Assembly (NCBI GenBank): GCA_033296885.1
Contig: MU863912.1
Location: 1 to 64,000 of the forward strand
Source of the DNA: Triangularia verruculosa
Lineage: Eukaryota > Ascomycota > Sordariomycetes > Sordariales > Podosporaceae
Length of the DNA: 64,000 nt
Reading direction: 5' to 3'
Below the pieces are notes generated by a model that did not search any database, was not told where the DNA came from, and was given only the letters and a program-made list of their open reading frames with translations. Below are positions 21,790-34,128 of this stretch, piece after piece. The position numbers were made by a program, and so were the translations under genes. The first letter of the stretch is position 1. Each line of letters starts with the position of its first letter.

Positions 21790-22730
21790 TTAACCAATAA
21801 CCAGCTTGCCGTCCTCGGGGAACTCGTACGCGGGGATCTCGAGGTTCAGGGGAGCGGGGCCCTTTCTGATACGACCGGAGATGTCGTAGTGAGAACCGTG
21901 GCAGGGGCAGAACCAGCCGCCGTATTCACCGGCCTCGCCGATGGGGACGCAGCCCAAATGTGTGCAGACGCCTGTTTTCTCTGTCAGTCACCCCCTCAGT
22001 CTGGGCATAAGATTGTAGGCAAACATACCCAACATGACAAGCCACTCGGGCTTCTGGACACGATCACTGTCGGTCTCGGGGTCTCTTAGCGAGGAAACGT
22101 TGATGTTGTTGGCCTCCTCGATCTCGGCGGCTGTGCGGTGGCGGATGAAGACGGGCTTGCCTCTCCACTTGACGATGACCTGTTTTTTTTTGTCAGCTCC
22201 CCCATCTCCTGCTGTTCCATCATAGTATACTCACGTTCTTGCCCTCGGGAATGGCATTGAGGTCGACCTCGACCTTGGCCAAAGCCAAGACATCAGCAGA
22301 GGCGGACATGTTGACGAGGAACTCTGTTGTAGCACCACAAATGTCAGCCACCAAAGATTCCCTTCCTTTCTCCCCTTACTCAATCCCATATCCCATCTAT
22401 CCCCAACCCAATTGACCCCTCCCCCTCCATCCTTCCTCCTCCCTCCTCTTAGATATGAAACCTACCCTGAATGGTGCTCTTCGCCCCTCCCGCAGTAATC
22501 GCACCCATCGTGCCAACCATAAAGTAGCTAATCAGCGCATTCGACTTGGGAGACTTCTCCGAAATGTACTTTGAAAAATCCGGGACCTTGGTGCTGTTGC
22601 TCTCGCCCTTGAAGGGGGAAGAAAACGACGAGTCGGCGCGGACGGCCGAGGTGGTCGAGATGGTGCGGACGGCCTGGCGGAGGACGGATGGCCGGGCGAG
22701 GGCGCGCGTCACGGTCGAGAGGGGCGCCAT
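21790..22730 (-). CDS. RIP1: Rieske iron-sulfur subunit of ubiquinol-cytochrome c reductase
   Basis: Four exons on the minus strand: 22466-22730, 22235-22323, 22029-22179 and 21790-21971, giving 228 aa, the normal length. The N-terminus is a mitochondrial presequence ([22 protein letters not shown], rich in R and S and free of acidic residues), followed by a single transmembrane helix around [20 protein letters not shown]. The iron-sulfur ligands are intact: C-T-H-L-G-C and C-P-C-H-G-S-H, the box I and box II motifs that bind the 2Fe-2S cluster by two Cys and two His plus the structural disulfide. It transfers electrons from ubiquinol to cytochrome c1 in complex III of the inner mitochondrial membrane. 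All three introns have clean GT..AG ends. In Neurospora this gene is called fes-1. Confidence 0.97.
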
Positions 22731-23146
22731 TGTTACTTTTTTCTAACCTGTCGTGGTGCGTGGAGGAGGAGAGAGAGAGAGTCGGCGTCCGTGGACTTGA
22801 GGTTTTTTGGTAAATCCTCTGTTAAGCAACTTCTGGGCCGAACTGTTCCCACATTTCCCGACTCGGGCGAGAGAAGCGACCCTGGTCCGTGCGCCACATG
22901 CCAAACAGCCAGTGGGGATGAACTGTGGCGGCCTGAGGCATTCAATTTGCAATTGCGAGGCAGGTGATTGGACGGAAGGTCCAGAAATCCGATTCCTCCC
23001 GCGACATTGCCAAGCCCGCCGAATCCACACTCAAGTCATGCTTGCTGACATCACTCGCTCATTCTCCTTCTCATTCAGTCTCAGCCTCGGTCTCACTGAA
23101 GGGATCACCATCATCGTCGATTCATGTACATTTTACCTTGCCCCCT
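22731..23146. other. intergenic region (Rieske promoter / DDB1 3' end)
   Basis: 416 bp between two minus-strand genes. Nothing specific seen. Confidence 0.5.
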
Positions 23147-26100
23147 TCAGTGCATCCTTCTCAGCTCCTCCACAATATTCCTCATCTGCTCTAAACTGGG
23201 ACCCAATCCCTCACAAATCTCCTTTTGTGTAGCCTCGTCTTGGTCTAGAAACCGCTCTAATAATTCCCCGTCTAGGAATCTAACCGGCTCATTGCCCTCT
23301 CTCTCCGCGTTTCTAAACGCTCTGTATGAGTAAAACTCCATCTCTCCCGCTGTTTGTACAACCCTCGCCAGGTTCTCCTGGAATCTAAGCAGGAGATCCT
23401 GTGCTTCAGGTGCGATAGTGCCGAACATGTATATCCCGCCACCAACCTGCCCTTTTGTTAGCTTCATGATCTTTTTGATCCGTTCTGTGCTGCGTAAAAG
23501 ACTTACCGTCCCCAAAAACGCCCTCGGCACCACCATCGCCCCCCTCCCCGTCTCAACTCTGACTGACCTTATCCTATTCACCATCTCTCCCAAGTTGATC
23601 TCCGCCGTAACATTCATAATCTTCCTGTCCTCCATAACCACGGCATCCGTGTTTCTCCTCAGCATCATCAAGTTCCCTTGATCATCCGCCTCAAGCCAGT
23701 CATCTCCATCAACATGACACAGTGCCGTTCCTGACGCAGACTGCCAATGCCTCGCAACCTCCACCAGCTTATCCTTATCGGTACCATTCCCTCCCTTGCC
23801 AGCCGGGATGTACTCAACCAGCGTCATACTCTTCATCACATCGGCCACACCAATCAAGTTCCCCTGAACTGTGATCTGAATAGGATACGTCGAGGGTTTA
23901 TAAAACGCCAGCTTCTTCAGCGTGGCCGTCGTGGTAGAAGTCTCCTCGTACTGGGTAATAGCCACCGTTTTGGCCAGCCCAGCCACGATCTTGTTTCCAT
24001 CCAGCACTTCCAAGCATCTGCACACACCCTTAGTCGGGTGACTGAGGATCAAGTAAGGGTCCCGGTTATCGTCAACCCCAAATACCAAAATTCTCCCTCT
24101 GTGCTGATCTGGACTTATGGCGTAATCCGGGTCAGGCAAGAAACTTGTCCCAACAATGAACCGTTCCGCAGGGTTCCCGTACGAGTCTGGCAGCTCGGCT
24201 CTGATGACGGCCTCGACCAACTCCAGGTAGTTTGTCCTGTCAAAGTGGAACGTCTTGCCTACCGGCTGAAAAATAACCTCATCCACAAGCCTGAACGAGC
24301 TCTGTACAACCTCGTCGCCATCAACCAGCGAACGCTTGATGCACCCCAGACCAAAGACTTTTTCCTTCGGCGAGTAGGCAATCCTGCGGACCATCTCGCC
24401 CATGGGTAACTCTCGAAGGTGCGTTCGTCTTGTGCGGTCGATTTTCGAGATCTTGATCTGAGTGTCTGTCGCCACAATGATGGAATCTGGGAATGCCTCT
24501 GTGTCAAAGGGACAAATGAACGTAGCCTCCTCTGCCGTGACAGCCGAGTATACTATCCTGCTCTCTTCACCGTAGATCAAGCTGGGGTGTTCGGTTGTCG
24601 CCAAGATGCTGTATAGGCTCTCATTTTCTTGCTGGAGAAGATGTAGCCGGGCTTGTCGTGTCCCCAAGATGACCTGCTTCTTCCCTGAAACGTTGAAGTC
24701 TGGCGAAATGTTGAACGTGACAACGTGACCGTCCTCCATGGCGATGAACAATGTTGGCCCCGACACCTTAGGCGACAGGACCTGAACAAGCACCACCTCT
24801 CGTGGTATGGACGCATCATCCTGGCTTTGCCGCAGTGATTCGCCGTGTATTGCCTTGAGTGTCTTCAGATCAATAATCGACACCGTTCCCGATGTCCAGA
24901 ACCCAACCACACCTATACCTTGTAGTTGTGGTGCAACGTGGATGCACGCAACCTGGTCTTGCTGACCAATATCCTTCTCCTTTACGACCTGCAGTTCATT
25001 ACCAATGATGCTGATGGATACCAGCCCTGTCCCTTCAACCGACAACAATAACCACTCCCTGTTCGCCGAGGCATTGGTGATGGCACTCCGACCCTGTGGC
25101 GTCCACGTCGCTATCGTGACCCCACTCTCAGTGTCAACGAGCACAACACCCCTCGTTGTAACCTGCAAGAGAATTCCACCAGCCAGGTTTTTCGCCAACA
25201 AGGTTTGACTACTCAAGTCGAACCCCATAAAATCTCCAACCTCTTCTATCCCGCCTTCAGAGTCAAACCTGAACACTCTAGTCTCCGTCAGGAAAGAGAC
25301 GACGAGTGTGTCTGTCTTGCCTGGCCCAACAGCTCCTCTCAACGAAAACACGCCCCGGACATGTTGTCCAAGGTCCTCCAACAGCAATCCCACATCCTCC
25401 AACCCGACACCACTCCTCACACTCCGCAGCGACCCATCTTTGTACACCCCACTGCCACAAACAATCCTCGCCTGGCCCGACGAGTACTCATTCCCCAGCT
25501 GACTATCCTCCCCACCTCTGTTCCCCATATCCATCACCGCAAAGTCCATAATCGGCCCAATATTCGAAATTGTCTGCACCAACCTTAGAAACGGCTTATC
25601 CGTCGGCTTTTCTTCACTCAGATCGAGCTGGAACAGCTGAGAGTCTCCATAGTGACTTGCCACAAATAGCATGTCATTCCCGAGATAAACCAACTCACTC
25701 GCCCTGCTCGTGACACCAATCTTGGTCAAGATCATCCCCTTCACAACCACACCTTCCGTGTCGATCGTGAGAAGGTGTAAAGAACCGTAGTCATCGGCGA
25801 GGAAGTAATTCTGGACGTTGTATTCGGCCCACCTCACAAAAATGCTAGCCTTGTCGAGTTTGGATTCAACTGTTGCCTTTGTTACATCGTCGATGTAGAG
25901 CAGTCTGGTCTCGCCTACTATGATGAAGCCGCCGAGATGTGCTTTGGCGGACTCGGTATTGCGTACATTGTGTCGTTTGACTTCCTCCTCGCCTTTGCGA
26001 ACGGGGATGAGCATATTTGCGCCTGCATCTGGAATTGTGACATCAATAATGCGGTGTTTCTGGGCGTTGAACTCGCTGGCTACTGTGTGTCTGTCGTCAG

Positions 26101-26768
26101 AGGTAAGTCGATATGTCGCTAGCTTAGAATCCTGTGCATTGGCGCTGGATTGGTAGAGAAAAGCAACTGTTGGATGGCCTGTCTCGTTGTGGAGGAAAGT
26201 GGACGCCTTGATGAAGAGTTCAGCCAGCCGAATTTGACCTAGCCATTCGATTGTCGCTGCGTTTGTGCGACGGGCACCAAGGCGGGCGATAGTTAACACT
26301 CCCTCCCAGAGGTGCATGGCGAGAAATCTTCCTGATGGGTCGACGATGGCTCGGTCGAGGGACTGGGAGTTGCGCATAAAGTGTTCGCCGGGATCGCGAG
26401 TCGCATTTGTTGTCTCGAGCTGTGAGGTTTCTGGGTCCCATACGAGAGTGAAGTACTCGAAGCGGTCGGTGCCAACGAATAATAGATCGGTCTCGGCATC
26501 TTTGGGTCGGAGCTTCTGCAGCATGGCAATGGTGCCGTTGATGGTGGTGGTATGCGCTTGGGAGAGGAGGCCGTCGGGAGAAGGGCGCCATACTTCTATT
26601 CTGTTTGTCCGTCTACATATCCAAGTTGTCAGTATCTACTATTGTAGGCTATAGTGGAAAAGATGATTCCTACGAGAGCACCAAGCTCTCCTCCTCTCCC
26701 GAGTAGACGTTGGCGAGTAGGGCATGGTGGACACTGCTTGGTCGGTGGATCGGGGCGATATATGCCAT
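23147..26768 (-). CDS. DDB1: DDB1, damaged-DNA-binding protein 1
   Basis: Three exons inferred: 26674-26768, 23507-26612 and 23447 excluded through 23147-23446, giving 1,166 aa, in the family range. Exon 1 encodes MAYIAPIHRPSSVHHALLAN, the classic N-terminus of DDB1-type propeller proteins, and joins at TNRIEVWRP across a 61-bp intron. The body has three-propeller character: VGTDRFEYFTLVWDPETSQL, RAIVDPSGRFLAMHLWEGVL, then the central propeller and the CPSF-A region (NYLELVEAVIRAE, AERFIVGTSFLPDPDY, GRILVFGVDDN). DDB1 is the adaptor of CUL4-based ubiquitin ligases; in Neurospora it (DIM-8) is in the DCDC complex needed for H3K9 and DNA methylation, and it also acts in UV-damage repair. The second intron (23447-23506) is 60 bp, a multiple of three with no stop, so it can be missed by gene finders. 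Confidence 0.95.
23447..23506 (-). other. in-frame 60-bp intron of DDB1
   Basis: On the minus strand it reads gtaagt at the donor, a gctaac branch-like site and gggcag at the acceptor. Removing it joins AFLGT to VGGGIYMFGTIAPE, which gives better family continuity than the 20 extra residues if it is retained. As it is 20 codons long and contains no stop, retention would leave the frame open. Confidence 0.75.
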
Positions 26769-27023
26769 TATGACTGAAACAAACGACTCTGGGTATCAAA
26801 GCGCTCGCAAAGAAGAAAAAAGAAAGAAGAAAGGGGTCGCAGAATGAGGATAGGCAGGGCTTCGTAGCTCTTCTTGAGTTGGTGACAAACGACAGTTGGA
26901 TTGGTGATGCAATTGCGGAGATAAGATTAAGCTCAACCACTTTGTTCCCGCTTATCTCCCTTGATTACATGGACCCCGCGGCGCGTCGCGATACGCGCTG
27001 TTGAACGCCAAACCCCGCTATAA

Positions 27024-28577
27024 TTACAGCAGCAGCTCCTCAAACACGTTCTTCAACCTCTCCAATCCAACCTCCAGCGCCGGTTTCGAAGCGCTAAACG
27101 TCAGTCTAAACCAACCCAGTTCTTCTGTCGCAAACGCACTGCCCATTGCAAGCAGGATTTTGTTCTTGCCCAATACCTTCCAGATCAGCTGCTCCCTCTC
27201 GAGATACTTCGCTAAGTCCTCCGGTGACAGCTTCACAACTCTCAACTCGGGCAGCTCGCCCTCCTTTTCCCCGACCAAGTGTCTTCTGAGATCGATCCAG
27301 AGGAACATACCCGCGTTTCTTTCTTATAGTCAGCATTTTCCCTTGTTAATGGTCATCAAGTGGTGACTTACGAATTCTTAAAATATCCCACTCCCTGTTC
27401 CGCCAAGAAGTCAGTCACCAGCCTGTAAGACTCTGCCAGCAATGCCTGGTTCTTCTGCAGAAAGCTATCAGTGTAGCTGGTATTCTCCAGCATGGCAGCC
27501 CAGATGTCCTGGACCAGATATGGTGGCCAGCCGAGCATGGCGTTGCTTGCTATCGCTCCCATCAAGCCCTTGTTGCGAGTATGCAACATGCCCAGTCTGA
27601 GGCCGTTGGCGCAAAAGTCTTTGCTTGCGCCGTAGGCTACATGGAGTTTCTGGGCGTCGATAGGAAGACCAAGCGCCAAAGCCGAAGTGAAGGGCACCGC
27701 ATCGGCGGCATTTGGATTGGTGTAGATGGACTGGGCGTAGATCTCATCGCTGATGAGGTGAAGATTGTGAGCCTGGCAGAAGGACGCAATGGCCTTGATT
27801 GCTGAGGGGGTGTAGCATCTCCCGAGTGGGTTATGAGGGCTGCCATGCTGTCAGTGTCCCTGTTCGGCAAGAAAGTCAGGAATACTCACTTCACAAGCAT
27901 GACAGCTGTCGCCTTGATCCCCTTGCTCTGAGCATTGCTGAGTGCCTTCTCCAGAGACTTGACACTCATGTCCGCGCTAAACACATCATCGAACCCCTTG
28001 TATCCATCGATATCCTGGAACGTCGCTGGGATAATCACGCCTCTTGCTCTCCCAGGAATGTCGGTCGCAAAAGCAGCGTAGTATGGTTGAGGAATGATGA
28101 TGCCTTCTCCCTCATTACACAGCGCCCACGCCAGAGCGTCAATGATAGGAGTCACACCCGCCATGACAATGATGTCATCATCAATGACTGGCTCAAGCGG
28201 TGAGAACTTTCTGTTGAGAAACCCAGCCAGGGCACGCTTGAGACGAGGTGACCCTCGCGGCCCATTGCCATATGTGAGTTGGCTGACTGGGTCAACCTTG
28301 GTGTTTTCTTCCACAAATTTGACGATATCAGTATGCATCAGAGAGTTCTCTGCCACGCCGAGGTTGACTCTACACAATATGTCAGTCTTGATTCTTGAGT
28401 CTGCATGGCATTCTGGAAAATGACTTACACTCCACCCGGAGTCTCGGGTGACCATGGCGTCGCTAGACACTGCTCGAAAAAGCTCCAGCCGCGCATATAC
28501 AGCTGGTTGTAAGCACCTCTACTCGAAATACCAAACTCGCTCGCCGTGGCGGCGACATCTTGGGACGAAGCGGTCAT
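27024..28577 (-). CDS. aminotransferase class I/II, ACC-synthase-like
   Basis: Four exons (28429-28577, 27890-28369, 27372-27839, 27024-27318) encode 463 aa. PLP-fold motifs occur in order: NLGVAENSLMH near residue 51, LTYGNGPRGSPRLKRALAGF, DDDIIVMAGVTPIIDALAWA, PQPYYAAFATDIP, NPHNPLGRC (the substrate and PLP binding turn), ISDEIYAQSIY (Asp for the pyridine nitrogen, Tyr for the O3' group) and YGASKDFCANGLRLG with the lysine (about residue 282) that forms the Schiff base. The layout is that of 1-aminocyclopropane-1-carboxylate synthase-like fungal enzymes, many of which are general aminotransferases. Substrate not predictable. The stop lies 255 bp from the DDB1 start, on the same strand. Confidence 0.92.
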
Positions 28578-31535
28578 TTTGACGGTCTCTTCAGTATGAC
28601 AGCGAGTGTGGCTCCTACAGAAGCGTCACTCAGGTGAGGTGGATGGAGTCAAAAAGTGGTGACTTTGTACCTATTTTGGAGCCCACTGGACCGAACCTTG
28701 TCACTATGTTGACTCATCTTGCGAGGGTTGGCTGATCTATTTAACCTGCATCTCTATCCCTCTTTTACACTACCTTTTAGCTTCATTCGCCATTCAATGC
28801 AACCTTCTCATGGGGAGCCGGTTTGGGGTTCTTGTTTCTTACCATCGCATGATCTTCCCAGTGGAGATGGCCTGCCCCTCTTTTAGTGCGGATGCTTCGG
28901 CTGCTGGAGTCGTTGGTGGTTGCTCGGGCCGACCATAAAAACTAGCGCTGCCGAGTGTTGCTGTTGCTGTGGCATCTGACGCCCTCCTCTTCATCAGAGG
29001 TGATTCCTTGCTCGGGGCTTGCATCTGTTAACATTGTGCCTTGGAATTCATCGTTCAGGGAGTTCTCTTCAGAAAATTATGGCCAGGCCAACTTCGTTCC
29101 GTAAGTCGACATACGGTTTAACCACCGCCGTGGATGCGCAGCACAAGTGAAAAGGGGCATGTAAACAAACCCCTGATTCCCCAACACCTCCGCATGCTTT
29201 TTATTCAGTGCCTCTACAAATCTCATGTTGACAACAACACTTCGCATTGAAATCTTATATATACACATATCTTGACATTTCACATCTCTTGACCACCTAT
29301 CATTTGGCCACCTCACCTTTCACGGCACCTACAACTTTCGTGACCACCCAGGCAAGCTCACGGCCGCAATGCTGGTACCCTCCCGGACACGGACCTCGCC
29401 CCGCTCTCGACAACAGCAGACTGGTCATTTTGGACCGTCGTGGCCTCCAGTCACTCGTTAATCAAGATTTAATGCTCGGCTGCAGATGCCCGGGGTGAGC
29501 ATCCATCTGTGCGACGTCTCCGGTCTCTTAGGCTTGGGTTTGATTGTCTGAGTGGTTTCCTGCTCGCCCACAACTTAAACCTAGAGTTCTGGCCGGTCGG
29601 GTATAGTTCCTCCGCCGATCCCATCTTCCAATCAATCACATGGAGTCGTCAGAACTGGCTTCTGCGGATGTGTTGGCATCTCCTGACAGCCCCGACACAT
29701 TGTCAGTTTTACCATTCAATTCCACCGTCACATAACAGCACCCCATATATCATTCATATCTTATATATAATCATCTCTCAAAAGTTCATCTATTCACCAC
29801 CTCGCTGTCCATGACAAAGCTCCTCCTTTTGTATCCCCCTGTACCTACCCCACGACATAACCACCGGTTGCAGGCGTCGTGATGAACCAGCTTCCGCATT
29901 TAGAGCACGTGGCCTTCTGGTCTCTGTGGCAGAACTGCGGCATACATTGTAGACGTATCAAGGGGGACACCTACTTCCGATGCCACAATGCGCCAGACGG
30001 CTAGATCAAGGCCCATCCCTTTTGGCAACATCCACCCCGAGAACCACCAACCATCTGGGAAAACACTCAACCAATTCCCTCGGCCTGCGCCATCTCATGG
30101 GTTCTCGGCCAACCTTCACCCTCCGTCCACCTTTGGCCTGGGGGATATTCTTCACATCGATCTTCACTTCTGGGGATCTGCGAAGCAACCACACACCTTC
30201 CGGCTTTGTCTCGGGCCGTGCCAATTCCACAGAAGGGACATACCTAGGCAGCATGAACATATGCAGTCCGCCGGCGACCATCTGGGCCCATGGTTCGGTC
30301 GCCTGGTGTCATGGACATGTACATGTTGGGACTGTTGTCGGATGCCAGAGAGTTACGCAAAGCCGTACTGTAGGGCCCGATGATCAATTAGCTGCCACTG
30401 TTAGCCCCGTGGGTTTTCGCTGAGTAATGGTATCCGGTGAGGGTGGCTAACTATGCTTTGTCCCGACAGTTGGTATTCGATGGTTGTAAGAGAAAAGCCG
30501 GTCCTTTTCCTGAAGCATTCCTTTTCCCTTTATCTTCAGAAGACGCCTCATTAGTTTCAATGGACCCCAAGTTACCTTTCGTCACCCGGCGCCATATATA
30601 TACCAACATTTTCAAACCTTCCTTACCCTACCTTTTACTGGATAAACTGCACCAACCGGAGCTCTGGCCGATGTGGCTTCCATGAGCCACATTTTCGGCA
30701 GAACGTTCCCCCGTTGACGCCGTCGACAAAGCATTCTCGGCAATCCACACGGGGACAAGACCCCCATGCCAACTCAAAAAGCAGCCGGCCTTCACCATCA
30801 CCGCCCAGACAGACTGAATACCCGTACGCAAGGCCGAGCTCCTTCTGCCTCCTTGAGGTGGGGTGCTGATGCTACACGCCCAACTATTCATTCGAGTCAA
30901 GGACATTTACAGGATTATATTTTCTTTTCCCTCGACGGTCGAGGCATCATCAACATTGTTCAAGAGGGCTTAGTCCCAAGTAGGTATATAGCGTAAACGG
31001 CAAAAGGCCAGTATAAGGTGGTTAGTAGTAGCCGGATAGGTAGGTAACTTACCTTACGTATTTAAACATGGGATAAGATTGAGTTAGAGGGGAGAGAAAA
31101 GGAAGTGAGATGAAGGAAGAGGTGGGAGAGTGAAGGTGGAATGGGGTAATGGGGGAATGGGAGAATGGTGTAAAGGTGTAAAGGTGTAATGGTGTAAAGG
31201 TGTAATGGTGTAAAGGGGTACCATGTACTTCATACGTCAGCTATGATGGCACAAAAGTTGCAGGACAGCGCTCAGCTAGCCCACAAACAGGAAATCTCAG
31301 TTAAATACCGAAGCGATTGAGCCCTGGGTCCAGCACCACATATTGGTGATGACAGACAAGCGCCCATGATATACAGAAACAAATAATAGACCCTTAATTC
31401 AGCAGATAAACAAGACCCTACTAAACACAAGCCCTCCCATACCAAACCCAAAAGACGCCATATTCCTATGCTGACAATGCTCAATGTTCCCTTCCATATA
31501 CCCTAAACCCTCAATAATCACACACATCCCCTCTT
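28578..31535. other. 2.96-kb intergenic region, no supported gene
   Basis: Open frames of up to 147 codons overlap around 29,980-30,423 in several frames on both strands, and none shows a domain. On the minus strand near 29,880-29,990 a short segment reads FCHRDQKATCSKCGSW, with three cysteines, just before a stop; it is preceded by plausible splice signals, so a small spliced gene there cannot be excluded. TATA-like runs occur near 29,258-29,268 and 29,740-29,775. The right end holds an 8-bp satellite. Confidence 0.45.
31167..31214 (+). repeat. 8-bp tandem repeat, six copies
   Basis: Six head-to-tail copies of ggtgtaaa or ggtgtaat, in non-coding DNA about 320 bp beyond the stop of the BIR gene. 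Flanked by degenerate gggaatgg-type copies on the left. Confidence 0.92.
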
Positions 31536-34128
31536 TTATTCTACAATCAACCCCTCCAAAACCCTCATCGCTCTGGTTCCTTCCCTCTCAAAGGTCGACA
31601 CCAGATTCTCACACTCCATCTTCAGCATCTGCTCCGCCAGCTCGGCGTTATGATAAATCCACTCCTCCACCGTCATGCCCTTCTCGGGGCTGGTCAAGTC
31701 CTTGCCCTTGCTCAGCAACCTGGAGACACCATTCTCCTTGTTCGTATTGCTTGATGGCGAGAACACCATCTCGAGATCCGTTGGCTGCCAGGGTGTAGCA
31801 CTCTGGAGACCCCCAATCGTCATTCGCTTAGACGGCGAGTTGCGGTTTGGAGTGGCAACGACTGGCGCTAGCGCGGTTCTCTCCGAGACGACAGCGACGG
31901 CATTGGTCTTGGTCAACGACGACTGCGTGTTCTCGGCGTCTGAAGACTGTGGCGATGGCGAGGGCGAGATGGTTGCTTGCTTTGCCCGTCGACTGGAATG
32001 GGTCCTGGGGGTGGAAGGATGTTGACTGGCAGACGATTGGGGTGCCGGCGGAAGAGATTTGTTTGTTCGGGCCGGGGTTGGCGGAGCAGGAGTAGCCTGG
32101 ACTGGTGGTGGTGTTGGCACCTTGGCCGGCTTTGTGACAACTTCGATCTCCTCTGGAGCAGCTTTGGCTGAAGCCACAGACTCGCGAGCCTTGGCACTCC
32201 TGGTGGACGATCGTCGTGGAGCTGGTGCTGGCTCAATGGCCTCGAGCGGTGTGCGTGCCTCGAGAGATGCTCTTTCGGCCAAAGACTTCTTCGACGGGCG
32301 ACCGCGACCCCTCTTCGGAGGCTGGGTTACAACGGTGCCAGTGCTGGTATCTACGTCAGCCTCTGCCGGCTGGGTTTCGGGCTCAGGCTCAGGTTCTGCT
32401 ACTGGATCCTCCATCTTCAGATCCGGGTAATGAACGGTATCTGCATGCTGGGCATCCTCAATAACCTCTTCCTCTTCAACGGGGTCTGCTGGAGGAACAG
32501 ATTCCTTGGCCTTCTTCGTCTTCGATGCCTTGCGAGTCCCTGCTTTACGTCCTTTCTTTGGCACAATGATCTCTTGTTCCACCGGTTCCTCTGGCTCTGG
32601 ATCAACCTCGGCCAGGAGAGTCTTGTATTCGGCCTCAATCTCCGCTTCGTCGGGTTCTACTGGTGTTGCATCGAACATGCGGTGGACTTTGCTCTCTTCT
32701 TCCGTTCCTTGACTGGTCTTTCGTGCAGCAGTAGACTTCTTGGGTCTTCCCTTCGCCTTGGGTCGTGGTGCCTCAACCTCGTCAACCTTGGACTCTTCCG
32801 CAACTGGCTCCTCATATCGCTCCAGATCAGCCTCTAGCTGGCGTTCAATCTCGTCGTCATCTGGCACATTCGAGACTTGAGACTGGACAGATGCCTGTGA
32901 AACCTTGCGGGATCTTGCTGTTGACGCCCGGCCCTTCTTCTTGGCCGGTGGTTGTTGCTCAATGACATCGACCATATCAACATCTTGTGTCGTTGGGGGG
33001 GCCTCGACGGCAGCGCTCTTCTTGGTGCGGGTGGCTCGTTTCTTGGGAGCTGGTGCCTCGGCGTCGACCATCGAAGCGTCCTCCATGGTGTCGCTACTAC
33101 GCTTACGTCCTCTGGCAGGCTTCGGTGGGGGCGCTTCTGGTTGAGGCTCGTCTTCGAGTATCTCGATGGGCTCCTCCTTTTTGGCCTTTGTTTTCCTCCC
33201 CTTGGTGGCAGTTGCCTTGCGTCCCTTTGCTGTCTTCTTTGTGCCCTGTGTCATGGTAGAGGCAGTCGTCATAACACTGTCCTCGTTGTCGATGCTGAGG
33301 TCTCCAACAGAGGTCAAGTCAGATGCATGGGTGGAAATGGTGGCGATAGATTGCACCGAAAGGCGGGAGGCCCTGGAGGGTCTAGCTGTCTTGGCTCTTC
33401 CCGACTTCTTTGGCGCTGGTAGAGAGTTGATGAGGAGGAAGAACGGGCAACCGGGTGCACGGTTGTAATGTTCGTCCCACGGGTTGTCGTCCGACTCCCA
33501 GCCTTCCAGTGCGAGTTGACAGTAGGCGCAGGTGGCCATGTCCTCAGCTTCCCTCGACGGTGTGTACTTCCAGCCGGCCTCGACAAGCTGCCAAGACACG
33601 AGTCAGTCTTACGTCAACGGTCGGATGTTGGTCGTCCTTACCTTTTTAGTCTTGCATTTAAAGCCCTTTTTGGACTCGTAGGGCCACCTGCCGGCAAACG
33701 TTGCTCTGCGGGCCTCGACCATGAATGGGTCCAGAGGGTGTACCTTCCCATAGCCTCCCATGCCAGCGTCAATGGCTGCCATGATGGCCCACCCGCACGT
33801 TGGGGAGTGCTTCAAGTGTTCCTCCAGCGGGTTGTCGTGCGCCTCCCATCCGTCGAGGGACTTGTCGCATAGATAACAAACAACATTGTCGGGGCTCTGT
33901 GCGTATGGCTCGAAGAAGAAACCGGCCTTCGCAAACTATTACAACACGTCAGTCTTGATATTCTCTGCATAAGCATAGATCAAAGCTTACCGCGACCGGC
34001 GGGAGAGTCTTGTGTGGCCACTGTAGTGGTTTTGGGCCTTTCCCTTTTGCGGCATGTTGGCCGACCTGGAACGAGGCCAGCCGGTTCTCGAGGCAGAAGA
34101 ACACGTCGTCTGAGTCCAGTATGGACAT
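31536..34128 (-). CDS. bir1: two-BIR-domain Bir1/survivin-like protein
   Basis: Three exons (33991-34128, 33642-33935, 31536-33587) give 827 aa. BIR 1: around residues 22-100, with C-Y-L-C, then GW-x-H-DNP, EEH and SPTCGW. BIR 2: around residues 115-195, with C-A-Y-C, GWESDDNPWDEH and APGCPFF. Each has its two cysteines, histidine and third cysteine, so both zinc sites look intact. After the BIR pair comes a long basic and acidic disordered region with AT-hook-like GRGRPSKK and KGRPKKS motifs, and poly-Pro segments. The C-terminal ~45 residues (MTVEEWIYHNAELAEQMLKM onward) form an amphipathic helix as expected for the chromosomal-passenger complex. Yeast Bir1 and fission yeast Bir1/Pic1/Cut17 bind INCENP and Aurora for chromosome segregation. 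The start follows a clean ATG at 34128. Confidence 0.93.

Noticed and set aside
29885..30430. Possible small spliced gene (segment reading FCHRDQKATCSKCGSW on the minus strand)
   Set aside because: Short, with a plausible intron just upstream, but no start or second exon could be defined; left as unresolved in the intergenic entry.
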